Shown: positions 1 to 9,915, counted from the first letter of the stretch. The stretch is DNA of 64,000 bases from Diphasiastrum complanatum (GCA_029204225.1 CM055103.1:42305368-42369367), one strand, 5' to 3'. Made by a program: numbers and translations. Notes: generated by a model not told the origin, from the sequence alone.

Positions 1-355
1 AGCTTATGAAGTGTACTTTCCATTGAAATTGATCCCAAATCAATCTGATGCATCTATCAAGAGTTATAAGCTCTTAAAGAGGGTAGGGAGAGGTCCAAAA
101 TTTGAGTGACCACTTTTTGATTTGATTCAATCTTGCTTGATTCATAGTCCAATGTTTTGAGTAGTCAACACAAGAAACTGAAGATCAAGACAAAATTGAT
201 GTTATTGAACACTTTTGAGCCTTCTTTGAATCATTAGTGTTTTCTTTTGTAGCATCTAACACGTGTCAAAAGTAGAATTCAAAAGTCTTGTCTATGTTCC
301 TCAATCCATTTTGAGTAACTCATTAGAGGAGTTCTCAATATCAAAAAGACCCTTT
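1..355 (+). mobile_element. truncated copia 5' leader, same family as element 3
   Basis: This stretch matches, base for base over long runs, the reverse complement of about 49320-49560, the untranslated leader of the copia element at 44326-50610. Shared blocks include the 'tcaagagttataagctctta' run and the 'cacaagaaactgaagatca' run. It is therefore the leader of a plus-strand relative, probably the same broken copy whose gag resumes at 4501. Similarity fades after the 'aaaaagaccctttg' block near 355, which also occurs at about 35259-35278. The upstream LTR lies outside the window. No coding capacity. Confidence 0.75.
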
Positions 356-732
356 GTAAAGATACTTTTTTTTTCTTTAGTTTCGACCGCCACAAGGCCC
401 AATCAAATGCGTGAAGGTTAGGATGAGAAGGAAGGGATGATAAAGAACTCGTAGAGGACCACTATGTACGGACAGAATGTACGATATATCGGACCTATGC
501 GAGCCGATTATTAGAGAGAATGATTAGATTTGAGGAAAGACGCACAAGTGCGATATGGGGTGACACGTAGGAAGTCGTATCAGACCTGTGCGCATGGAAG
601 GTAGTAGGAAGAATTTTGATCATGAAGGGCGCACACAAATGCGATATGCGGAGCGAAAAAAAAAGTGAAAAAAATTCATCGAAATTTGTGATTTTATATC
701 GGGGTTCGCACATGCGAAAGAACATCTTGTCA

Positions 733-954
733 CACGTGTGGGAGTTGTACGGACAAATGTGAGTGCGACACGTGTCACTCTGTCACACTACACGTGTGGG
801 ATTTGTATGATCGAATGCGAGAGCAACACGTGTTTATAAGCACTCGAATGAACACGCGACACGTGTCTAGGTGTCATTTCACACGTATGCAGGTGTCATC
901 TCACACGTGCATGCGTCTGTTGTCGAATTGAAAGTAGTCCGTTGACCACACGTG
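733..954 (+). promoter_or_regulatory. cluster of seven CACGTG G-boxes
   Basis: CACGTG is present at 733-738, 769-774, 791-796, 827-832, 860-865, 904-909 and 949-954, mostly in the wider context ACACGTGT. Seven palindromic G-boxes in 222 bases just upstream of a TATA box is dense. In plants G-boxes bind bZIP and bHLH factors, and the ACGTG core is the ABRE core; the use here is inferred. The gene that would be driven starts at 1198. Confidence 0.75.
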
Positions 955-965
955 CAAAAATTTAG

Positions 966-972
966 TATAAAT
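966..972 (+). promoter_or_regulatory. TATA box of the 1198-2714 gene
   Basis: TATAAAT lies 12 bases after the last G-box and 226 bases before the chosen start codon, which would give a 5' untranslated region of about 200 bases. Position and sequence fit a plant RNA polymerase II core promoter. Confidence 0.65.
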
Positions 973-1197
973 GGCACGGAAATCGAATAATTTTTTACCT
1001 TTTGCGTTCTCAAAATTCGTGACATATCACTTTTGTGTGCGCTCATTTCTGTCTGTTTGCTTGCAAGTATACCTACTCGCGCACAAATACGATATTCTGT
1101 ATCTGTCTGCCGTACATATTCATCTTCTGCGCCATTTTGATTGTTAGTTTTGGTTCAGTTCTCCCGCGCGCACAAGTGCGATATTCACGCTACTGCC

Positions 1198-2714
1198 ATG
1201 GCCTCTTCCTCATCATCCTCACAAGAATCAGGCTTGAGTTTATTTCTGAGTGAATTTGGGATTACTGAAAATCTGGACTACTTCCACAGCCTATTCAGGC
1301 CATATCTACATGTTTTCAAGACTGCACACCCAAATTCTGACGTATTTTATGAACATTATGTCAGATTCAGAGATATACTTAGCAAGCCTGTTTTCTCCAT
1401 AGCTCAACTCCAGTACATGCATTATACTGATCTTGTTCATTTCTTTCCAGCTTTTAGACATAGACTGGATAGAATGTTCACCAAATTGTTTGATCTTTTC
1501 AAAAGTAGTTCTATGTGTCCGTATTGCAACAAGAAATGTTGATTGGTTGAATATCAGAGTGGTTTCGTACTTTTTCGTTTAGTTCAGATTCCAGATGATG
1601 ATGAGTTTCATGTTGCTGACCCTCCTTTTGCACCCTCCTCTGTTCAGTCAGCCATTAAGGATATCCGTCACTTTCTTATCGACACTCCTGATAAAAAAAG
1701 TGACTTCATTGATTTATATATTGATGTTCTCCGGGATTCTTTCATTGGCCAAAATACATCTGATGATGAATCCAGATCTATGGAGGATTCGAAATGTCTT
1801 TTCAATTTGCATGTATATTATATTAATGACGATGTATATTTTACTACTGCTGATTTATGTAAATTTTTTGACTATCGTGAGGACGAGGTTCTATGCTTAT
1901 TATCTGGCACAATTTTCGAATTCTCCGACTTTGTAGATTTTGAGACAGATGACCTTGTTGCTGGTATTGATTTTGATGATGAGGAGGGTCTTATGACCGG
2001 TGAAGAATGTCTGAATAAGACTTTATCAAATATAGCTGAGGATGGGAGAGGCAGACCATCCGATGAAGAATTCACGGCATTTCAATCCCAGATGGACTTC
2101 CCTCATCCATCATTAATGCATTTCACTGATGATTCCACTTCAGTACCTGGTCATTATATCGATCATCCTGATCTGGTTGCTGTTGATGACGAAAAATGTG
2201 TAAGTGTTTAATCTTCCTTGCATTTGAATGTTTTCAATCACTGAATGTGTTTTTGCTAACATATTTCCTATTGTAGGATGCTCTCATAATAGATGATTTT
2301 GCTGCGAGACGAGGTGGTTTCAGACAACACGCACCCTCGTTCCGGAGGGACAGTGGACTAGGCCACTATCTTCGACATTTCTTGAAGAGTGAGATCTGTA
2401 TTGCTCATTCCAAGCTGAGCCCAGTCGGGGAGAGTCTTATAATGGCAGTTAAAACTTTATCATTTTTTTTAGGAGGACATAAATTTGTTAAGACAAATAA
2501 GATCATTTTTGTCAAAAGATCTTATGTTATGAACATTTTAGGCTTTACTGATGGGAATGTTCCTTTAAGGAGCTCTCATTATTCATTGTATTCCACTTAT
2601 ATTGAGCTTAGTGGAAATAAGGATAATGCACATCTATTAGATGCATACGCTAGCAGAGAATTTCTTCATGACAATACTACCATAGAATCTGATACAAGAA
2701 CTAATGATGAATAG
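1198..2714 (+). CDS. spliced gene of unknown function, about 453 residues
   Basis: I do not recognise this protein. The start at 1198 (GCCATGGC) has G at -3 and +4 and begins MASSSSSSQESG. Three exons are proposed: 1198-1504, 1583-2199 and 2277-2714. The second intron (2200-2276) is well supported: GTAAGT donor, GCTAAC branch-like site, TTGTAG acceptor, phase 0, frame continuing to TAG at 2712. The first (1505-1582, 78 nt) is inferred: GTAGTT donor, T-rich acceptor, frame kept, and it removes the only in-frame stop (TGA 1540-1542). If it is not spliced, the gene is broken or makes a 114-residue product ending in CPYCNKKC. The product is acidic in the middle, rich in Asp, Phe and Tyr, with no signal peptide or membrane span. 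It lies tail to tail with the transposase-like gene at 2827-4500 and could be its partner. Confidence 0.6.
1505..1582 (+). other. candidate intron 1 containing the only stop
   Basis: The donor AAAA|GTAGTT and acceptor TTTTTCGTTTAG bound 78 nt, a multiple of three, phase 1. It contains TGA at 1540-1542, so splicing gives an open frame and retention gives truncation. Inferred from sequence only. Confidence 0.5.
2200..2276 (+). other. intron 2 of the unknown gene
   Basis: A 77-nt phase-0 intron with a consensus GTAAGT donor, a GCTAAC branch-like element about 20 nt before the end, and a TTGTAG acceptor. Both flanking exons are open in the matching frame. The size is typical of short plant introns. 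Confidence 0.75.
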
Positions 2715-2826
2715 TTGACACTTTGTATAATACAATCAATACATTTACATTGGGTATTGCTCCTCTCTTATTCAATGAATTTGCAAAGCAATTTTGAACA
2801 TGTCATGATGATCTTCTACTCAGCAA

Positions 2827-4500
2827 TCATCTAATTTTCTCTTCCTGTATGAACTTGCATGCTTTTCTAAACTTGTTGTATTTTGTGGACTTTGTTATAT
2901 GTCGAATCTGAACTCTATGGTAGAACCACTGAAACAATTGACAAATGTAATTTTGTTTTTCATTGGTTCCTCCATGTTGTGTATTTCTTTGAAATGATGC
3001 TCGTGCTTGCCAGTGTGACTTCTCCATCCCTCGTGATGACCATACACTCAAGCTTCCATATGTATTTGCAAAAAATGCTGTATGATCTCTTAGTATGTGC
3101 TGCATATGTCAAAATCATAATGTTAGTCTTATGTTTAGATTTAAATATATATGAAAATTTGAAAGCATTTTGAAAATTTTATACTAACCATGTAATGAGT
3201 GATGTGATCTTCTCCCCATGCTTTTGATATTGCATTAACAAACTCGACACAAGTCCTTTGGACAGCTTTCTTATCAATATCAGAGTATTTTTCTTTTCTT
3301 AAAATAGCAATCATACTATCAAGCTTTTTCCATACATCAACTTTTAGTACTCTGATTTTGCCGTCTTTCTCGAAGTCTTGAGTGGCAACAATAATATTTG
3401 TCCAGACTGAGTGTTGAATATTAGAAGCCTTACCAGTATGATTTGATAGAAAACGACGTGCTTTTGATCCTCCTATGCTTGGATTAGTTGGCATATTCCC
3501 ATTCTTTCCTGAAAGCTTTTCATCTTTTTGAATTTTGACATGTCCTTTATGGAGTCCTACTTTTGATAAAACATCTTCTAATCGAGAGATAGTTTCCTTT
3601 GCTAATGATGTTGTCTTAGTATTCCAAGCAAAAACTATATGAAGATAAATGATCTTTTCTATTGATCTAACTTCTGCATGAAGAGTGCAAACATGCACAT
3701 TTTTTAAGGGGATAGGCAACACAGGCTTCCAGTTTGGATCTGCATATTCTCTAGTAATTCTTGTACTCCTAGTTACATCTTTTGCCATTTTCATGCAGTA
3801 CAGACAAGGGTGTTTTGATGTAGCACTGTGAGAGACATTATACATACATTTCAATGTTTTCAAATCACCTGCTAAGTGCCATTCAACATTGAAGTCTTCA
3901 ACTCCTGGAACATTGAGAAATCCTCCATCCATATGGTCCTTGATGATCCTAGGATAAGATGTCCTTGAGAATATCCATGATAATATATCATGATCTTGTT
4001 TCAGCACTTGTCCAAAGAATTAATCATACTTAGTTTACAATGTATTAATACTATTCAATGAATGTAATGTAATAATGAGGCTAGTTACTTGAAACGCTGC
4101 CAACCACCATATATCATTTTCTGACTGGACACTGAATTTGAAATCTTCTTGGTTCTCTGTTTGGGATAGAGCACCATTCATGAGAGCTATACTAACCCTT
4201 TCCATCTTCTGCCCTTTCACAATTTTTGACTCATCTAACTTAAGTACTATGATTATTTTGCCATTCACCTTTTCATAGGTTATATCATAGAATGTGACGA
4301 TGTATCTCAGCAAGTAATTTAGATCAACAAATAAATTGTTTGATGAATTATATAATATCGATCTTCCATCAGTTTCATACATCTCCTCAATATGAAATGG
4401 AGTTCCAGTGATCTTACGCATACCTATGTTTAATGTATCCCTCTCTTTCTTCAAGTGGCATGTCCTAGGGATTGGGACTTTTCTAACTTGAACTTGCTTT
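2827..4500 (-). pseudogene. transposase-like gene with putative D-D-E residues
   Basis: Three minus-strand exon-like blocks read as one protein. Block 1 (about 4500-4089) has LKLDES, Asp at 4233-4235. Block 2 (4006-3189) has the motif LAGDLK, Asp at 3864-3866, followed by HPCLYC, a CxxC. Block 3 (3099-2827) has YGSLSVWSSRGMEKSHWQAR, Glu at 3022-3024. The order Asp, Asp with CxxC, then Glu in a GMEK context suits an RNase H-fold DDE transposase. It resembles, from memory, uncharacterised proteins of sponges, cnidarians and some plants; that needs a search. Intron 3188-3100 is clean (ATG|GTTAGT donor, ATGCAG acceptor, phase 0). The block 1 to 2 junction does not keep frame with any good donor and acceptor, and the N-terminus is lost where copia gag begins at 4501, so I call it a remnant. 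Confidence 0.5.
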
Positions 4501-4615
4501 TCAAAGTTTTCAAAGAAGTGAGGAGAGTGCATCAAATTATGTTCTCAGAGTAAAAGATTTTCATAGGGAGCTTGCTTGTGTTGGTGTCACAATCAATCAA
4601 GATGAGCTTGTACAA
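4501..4615 (+). pseudogene. copia gag fragment (left half of a split copy)
   Basis: Reading plus, this encodes a gag stretch equivalent to the element 3 gag at about 48716-48600 (minus), including YVLRVKDFHRELACVG and ending in DELVQ. The same reading frame resumes at 13401 with VILNGL. The 5-base target site TACAA is repeated at 4611-4615 and 13401-13405, so the copia was opened by the insertion at 4616-13400. The gag N-terminus is missing and is replaced by the 365-4500 module. Confidence 0.85.
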
Positions 4616-5245
4616 TGAAGGAATATAAAACGACTCCCAAATAGGCTACCAATCTAAGGGAATTCTAAAGGAAGTCGGTCTATACCACAATTACAGCTCA
4701 AGCTCCATTGGGTATGGAGTAAAAAATAAATCGTTCATGACCACATGCTCTTTCAATGGCAATCGGCAAGGCAGATTTCTAATGGTCAACAGACAATTGT
4801 CAAGTAGCCTAAGAAACTTTGAAATGGACAAGAGATCATGCGTGTAAGCTCTGGCTTTTGAGATACCGATAAGATGTACAAGCATGACTCGTGTATGAGC
4901 GAAAAATCACTTAATGAGTGAGGTAAAACAAGGTTAGATCTTGAATAAGCTCCTAATCTTCATCTAAACCATTTGCATAGGCTTCAGGAATATTTGTTAC
5001 TGATGGTGTCTGCAATTAGACCATGAGGATAGTATAAAGTTTCACAAGTTCGGAGTCACGAAGATCTTCAAAGCCATGAGCTAGAGTCTTTCTTAAATAT
5101 TGCAGAGCCAACACGTGATAAGGCACAATCCGAGCAGTGATAGACAAGCAAGATAGAAGATACTATCGACTCTACACTCTCCTTCGGATGCAACAAATAG
5201 TCAAACCAACTTCTCTCGACAATTGGGCTATGGAGTCAATATGAG

Positions 5246-5250
5246 AAATG
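5246..5250. other. target site duplication of element 1 (AAATG)
   Basis: AAATG at 5246-5250 is repeated at 11409-11413, immediately outside the two LTRs. It is a perfect 5-bp duplication, as made by copia integrases. Confidence 0.9.
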
Positions 5251-5932
5251 TGTAAAAATTACAGCAAATAAGGATCCTAAAACACTTGAAATGATGAGGG
5301 AAACAATAGATTATGATTTCATAAGATTAGCACAAGTTGAACCATCAAAATCCATCAAAAATCTATGCTTGAACCTCACTAAATGGCCCAAATCCTTGAA
5401 GAAGGCTTCACACGTGTGAAAGTACGGCCTCCCACAGTCTGAGTACTGTACACCAGACCTACATTCAATCCTATAATCATTAGTAATCACAAGTACTCAA
5501 ACAATTATGAACATAGAGAGCAATTGCACCATTATGAGAGAAAAAACATGAAATTGCTTGATTGATTTTGGTGAGATATCATCACCTATATATACATGAT
5601 CCATCATGGTTTTGGGCAGGTATGAGTAGCCCTAAACCTATCCCTAATGCTAATTTTGGTGGATCTTTCATCCCTACCAAGTTAGGGTTGGAATCTTGGA
5701 GATCCCTCAACAATGCAAAAATTACCAAAAATAGCTCCTATTTTTTCTCCCTTGTATCTAAGCATAATTTGGACTCATTCCAAAGGTTCTAACACTTATG
5801 TCTACTTGAGAACATCCTTATGAATGGAATACTATGCTATTTGGCACGTGTGACAAGCCACATCATGACCATCTAACTATTTACAATTCATATGACCAAA
5901 ACTAGTCAAGCTAGAATTGTGAATTTTTAACA
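5251..5932 (-). repeat. element 1 3' LTR
   Basis: 682 bp; on the minus strand it runs TGTTAAAAATT to AATTTTTACA. It carries a minus-strand TATATATAG box (5586-5594), a G-box in U3 (5845-5850) and the 14-bp palindrome TTCACACGTGTGAA (5407-5420) downstream of the TATA, so in R/U5. Confidence 0.93.
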
Positions 5933-5941
5933 CTCCTCCTC
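5933..5941 (-). other. polypurine tract of element 1
   Basis: On the minus strand GAGGAGGAG lies directly before the 3' LTR. It is the usual plus-strand primer for reverse transcription. Confidence 0.8.
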
Positions 5942-5946
5942 ACTAT

Positions 5947-8900
5947 CTAGCTTGGTTCAATCATTGCTTTACTAATCACTCCAAGTGATGATCTGAACTT
6001 CATAAAAGGTTTCTTTTGAAGTGGTTTAGTAAGTAGATCAGCTACACATTCATTTCTTGGAACATGCTCCAAAGCAATCTCCTTGGCTTGCACCATTTCT
6101 CTCACAAAGTGATGGCATATCTCAATGTGCTTAGATCTTGCATGGAAGATTGGGTTAGATGCAAGGTGTTGGGCTGATATATTGTCATTGTAGATGATTG
6201 GTGCCTCTTCTGAATCCATAATCTTTAGTTCCACCAATAATCTCTTGATCCAAAGTACCTCCTTTGTAGTGGTTGTCAAAGCTTTGTACTCGGCCTCGGT
6301 TGAAGATAGAGATATAGTTTCTTGCTTTTTTGAAAGCCATGAAACCACACCTTCTCCTATGAAAGTTGAATAGGAACTTGTTGATTTCCTATCCCTCTTG
6401 TCCCCTGCAAAATCTGAATCACTAAATGCATGAAGGTTAATCACATCTCCTCTATATAGAATCCCAAAATCCAATGTACCCGAGATGTATCTTAGAATCC
6501 TCTTAGTCTTTTTCCAATGGATATTCAATGGCTTTTGCATGGATTGGCTCAACCTACATACACTAAAGCTAAGATCTGGTCTAGTTATAGTGATCCACAT
6601 TAAGGAACCTATAAGTTGCCTAAACAAAGTGATGTCCATGAAGGATCTTTCATCATCTTCATTTGGCACTTTTACATCTTGCTCCATTGGTGTGTCAACA
6701 CTTTTGCATACTTCCATCTTAAACTTCTTCAAAAGACTTCGAGCATAGTTTACTTGACTTATAAAGATAAAATCAGACCCTCTAAGTACTTCTATGCCTA
6801 AGATGAAGTGAAGACACCCTAGATCTACCATCTTGAACTCTAAGGATAGATCTATCTTGATTTTTTCAATACCATCAACACTATTTCCACTAATGATGAT
6901 GTCATCTACATAAATGAGTAAAAGTACAATACCAACATCATCAAACTTAATGTAAAGAGTGGGATCATATTCACTTTGAACAAAAGAAAAAGAAATAAGA
7001 TAGCAATGTAGTCTTGAATTCCAAGATCTCGAGGCTTGCTTCAAGCCATAGATGCTTCTTTGGAGATGGCATACTTTGTTCTCCATTCCATGCTTGATGA
7101 ACCCTTGTGGCTGCTCCATATAGATATCCTCTTCCAAAAAACCATTCAAGAAAGCATTAGAGACATCCATTTGACATAGAATCCATCCAAAATGTGATGC
7201 AAGTGCAATGATTAGTCTTATTGTGACCATCTTGGCCACGGGTGCAAAAGTTTTCTCATAGTCTATCCCTCTCTCTTGAGCATAACCTTTTGCAACTAAT
7301 CTTGCTTTATGTTTGTTAACACTCCCATTTGCATTCAACTTAAGCTTGAAGACCCACTTGCATCCTATTACATTCCTTTGAGGTCTCTCAACAAGCAACC
7401 AAGTTTCATTCTCAATCAAGGCATCATACTCATCCAACATAGCTTTATACCATTCTTTGGAGTTCAATGCATCTTCAACATTAGACGGTTCTTCAAAACT
7501 AGATAAAGCATAAGAAGTGGATGAGATACCCTCAACTTGCTGTCCTTTGCCTTGATATGTGAGCCTTGATGGCTCCACTTTTGCCCTTGAAGATCTCCTT
7601 GGTGTGATAGGTGGGTTTGGTGCTTGCTCCTCCATGAGCTCCTCCTCAAAACCAAGATCTTGCTCCTCGACCATCTTCTTCTTGATTGTTGGAGCACTTG
7701 AGCCTTCTTCAATCATATGAATATGATGTTCATCAAAGATGACATCCCTTGAAACAACAAATTTGTTCAAGGATGGGAGATAGACTTTGTAGCCCTTGCT
7801 TGAGCTTGCATATCTAAGCATGATCCCTCTTGTGGAAGATGGATCCTCCTTGGTTCTTGTTTCCAATGGCACATGCACATAACATATACACCCAAAAACT
7901 TTCAAGTGATTAAGATTGGGTTTCTTTCCATACAACATCTCATAAGGAGTTTTGCCTTCAATTGCTTTGCAAGACACCCTATTCATCAAGTAGTTTGGAC
8001 ATACAAGAGACTCACCCCAAAAGGATTTGGGAAAACAAGCATCTAATCTTAAAGCCTTAGAACATTCACATAATGTTCTATTCCTTCTTTCAGCAACTCC
8101 ATTTTGTTGAGGAGTGTAAGGACAAGAAGAATCTTTCTTGATCCCTTCCTCCTCACAAAAGGCCTTGAACTCATTGGAGATGAATTCTCCACCATTGTCA
8201 CTTCTAAGAATCTTGATGCTATGATTATGATGCTTTTCCACAAACAACTTGAACTTTACAAAAGTATCAAATACTTGAGACTTGAAGGAAGGTAAGAACA
8301 CCCAACAATATCTTGAGTAGTCATCAATGAAGGTTAAAAACATGGATGAACCTCCATTAGATTTGGTGCTAGCAATGTGCACATCCGAGTGTATGAGTTC
8401 AAGAGGATGAGATGACTTTGTGATGGAGTTAGGAAACACCTTCTTATGTGCCTTGGATAAGGCACAAGCTTCACAAACCTTGTCTTCCTTCCCAATAGAC
8501 CTTGGTAGGCCTAAAGCATACTCCTCCTTGATCGTAGCCTCCATGGAACCCGAGTTGACATGTCCAAGTCTTTTGTGCCATAAAATAAAGGTAGATATCT
8601 TGCTCTTCTCGGCCAACATGACAACATTAGTATCCACAAATGCATCCAACTTATAAAGTTTGCCAAGTCTAGTGCCCTTGGCGACTATCTTACCCTTCTT
8701 CTTGATGAAACATTCATTTGAAGCAAAGTCAACATTGAAACCATTGTCTACCATTTGGCCAACACTTAGTAGATTCTTTGTTATTGTAGGAATGTACAAA
8801 ACACCTTCTATGTTGATCTTTTTGGAAGATCCTAAGCAAAGGGGAATGCTACCAACTCCTTCAATCTTACAAGCTTCATAATTTGCTGTATAGATAGACT

Positions 8901-9915
8901 TTATAGGTCCATCATAAGATAAGAGAGAAGAGAAAAACTCCCTTTTACTAGTCATGTGTGAACTAGCACCCGAGTCAATCCACCAAGGATCTTCTCCTTT
9001 GAAGCTTGTTGAAGAAAATATGGACATCATGAGAGAGTCCTCATGTGAACTCTCCTCCTCCTCCTCTTTGCTCATGTTGGCTTGGCTTTGATCTTGCTTC
9101 CTCTTGAAGCATTCCGAGGCATAATGCCCCATCTTGCTACAATAGTAGCACTTCACCTTTGATTTGTCCTTCTTGACTTTGGTGGTTGATGGAGATGCCT
9201 TTGGGGGTCCTTCTTGATCCTCAAGCTTTGTAGACTTCTTGAATGTTGATCCTTTGCCTTTGGACTTGCCTTTGCCTTTGGTGAAGAGAGCTTGGTCATC
9301 TCCACCTTGGATGGAAAGCCTATCCATCCTCTCTTGCATTTGGCTCCTTCTTGATTCCTCGGCCATGAGCGTGCCTTGGAGTTCTTCAAGTATGGGTAGC
9401 TTACCCATAATTGCATATCCCTGAACCAAATTGTCAAATTCAAAGCTTAGTCCATTCAATATGAGTTGAACAAGCTCTTCATCCTTGATAGGTTCACCTA
9501 TAAAGGCTAGCTCTTTGTTCAATTCTTTTACTCTTAGGACAAAAGTATGTGCACTCTCTCCTTTCTTTTGATAGCTTCTATAGATTTGATTCTTCAAAGC
9601 TAACATTCTAGTTTGGTTCTTGGATTCATAGACCTTTTGCAAAGTCTCCCAAGCATCTTGAGCTGAAGTGCAATCTCCTACCTCTCTTAAGAGTTCATTT
9701 GCAACATTCATTTTTATGCAATGTAGTGCAACATTGCACCTCTTGATGTATTTGGCTTTTTCTTGAGGATGAATAGGTTCACCCTCCTTACCATTTACAA
9801 TTTCCATCAGATCTTGCATGATCATGATAGATTCCATTCTAACTTTCCATATGGAATAGTTAGTTTTGTTGAGCCTTTCATTAGTATCCAAAAGATATGC
9901 ATTTATAGATGCCAT
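5947..9915 (-). CDS. copia gag-protease-integrase-RT-RNase H polyprotein
   Basis: A single 1322-residue open frame in the Ty1/copia order. Gag spans about 1-250. The CCHC knuckle is C256, C259, H264, C269. Protease has D314-S-G in WWIDSGASSH. The integrase zinc site is H447, H452, C481, C484, and its catalytic triad D511, D573, E609 has the expected 35-residue last gap. Reverse transcriptase has D917 in QMDVSNAF and Y1002-V-D-D. RNase H has the SDSDFAGD region (about 1165-1172) and SSTEAEY (about 1204-1210). Length and motif set are those of a full copia polyprotein, with no stop or frameshift. The start at 9915 (MASINAYLLD) matches gag starts of the other copies here. Activity is inferred; individual missense changes cannot be excluded. 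Confidence 0.95.
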   Translation of the reverse strand: MASINAYLLDTNERLNKTNYSIWKVRMESIMIMQDLMEIVNGKEGEPIHPQEKAKYIKRCNVALHCIKMNVANELLREVGDCTSAQDAWETLQKVYESKNQTRMLALKNQIYRSYQKKGESAHTFVLRVKELNKELAFIGEPIKDEELVQLILNGLSFEFDNLVQGYAIMGKLPILEELQGTLMAEESRRSQMQERMDRLSIQGGDDQALFTKGKGKSKGKGSTFKKSTKLEDQEGPPKASPSTTKVKKDKSKVKCYYCSKMGHYASECFKRKQDQSQANMSKEEEEESSHEDSLMMSIFSSTSFKGEDPWWIDSGASSHMTSKREFFSSLLSYDGPIKSIYTANYEACKIEGVGSIPLCLGSSKKINIEGVLYIPTITKNLLSVGQMVDNGFNVDFASNECFIKKKGKIVAKGTRLGKLYKLDAFVDTNVVMLAEKSKISTFILWHKRLGHVNSGSMEATIKEEYALGLPRSIGKEDKVCEACALSKAHKKVFPNSITKSSHPLELIHSDVHIASTKSNGGSSMFLTFIDDYSRYCWVFLPSFKSQVFDTFVKFKLFVEKHHNHSIKILRSDNGGEFISNEFKAFCEEEGIKKDSSCPYTPQQNGVAERRNRTLCECSKALRLDACFPKSFWGESLVCPNYLMNRVSCKAIEGKTPYEMLYGKKPNLNHLKVFGCICYVHVPLETRTKEDPSSTRGIMLRYASSSKGYKVYLPSLNKFVVSRDVIFDEHHIHMIEEGSSAPTIKKKMVEEQDLGFEEELMEEQAPNPPITPRRSSRAKVEPSRLTYQGKGQQVEGISSTSYALSSFEEPSNVEDALNSKEWYKAMLDEYDALIENETWLLVERPQRNVIGCKWVFKLKLNANGSVNKHKARLVAKGYAQERGIDYEKTFAPVAKMVTIRLIIALASHFGWILCQMDVSNAFLNGFLEEDIYMEQPQGFIKHGMENKVCHLQRSIYGLKQASRSWNSRLHCYLISFSFVQSEYDPTLYIKFDDVGIVLLLIYVDDIIISGNSVDGIEKIKIDLSLEFKMVDLGCLHFILGIEVLRGSDFIFISQVNYARSLLKKFKMEVCKSVDTPMEQDVKVPNEDDERSFMDITLFRQLIGSLMWITITRPDLSFSVCRLSQSMQKPLNIHWKKTKRILRYISGTLDFGILYRGDVINLHAFSDSDFAGDKRDRKSTSSYSTFIGEGVVSWLSKKQETISLSSTEAEYKALTTTTKEVLWIKRLLVELKIMDSEEAPIIYNDNISAQHLASNPIFHARSKHIEICHHFVREMVQAKEIALEHVPRNECVADLLTKPLQKKPFMKFRSSLGVISKAMIEPS

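Larger units (their letters stand above)
541..1184 (+). repeat. four copies of a 16-bp motif around a promoter
   Basis: The 16-mer CGCACAAGTGCGATAT occurs perfectly at 541-556 and 1169-1184. Close variants lie at 630-647 (two extra bases) and 1080-1095 (two changes). The first twelve bases form an imperfect palindrome. Two copies lie upstream of the predicted TATA box and two in the predicted 5' untranslated region of the gene starting at 1198. Such an arrangement suggests protein binding sites, but no factor is known to me for this motif. Confidence 0.7.

Noticed and set aside
495-725. 76-residue minus-strand open frame upstream of the G-box cluster
   Set aside because: It overlaps the repeated 16-mers and promoter region and has no recognisable features.
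1540-1542. Stop-codon readthrough as in some gag-pol junctions
   Set aside because: Neither flanking part is gag or pol, and a frame-keeping intron removes the stop more simply.
1780-1890. Resemblance of the 453-residue protein to virus Bro-N/KilA-N domains (YYINDDVYFTTADLCKFFDY)
   Set aside because: The match is a short pattern of aromatic and aliphatic residues from memory, too weak to name a family or claim viral origin.
365-4500. Terminal inverted repeats of a DNA transposon at the module ends
   Set aside because: I compared the sequence near 340-420 with the reverse complement near 4430-4510 and found no convincing repeat; the ends may be lost.
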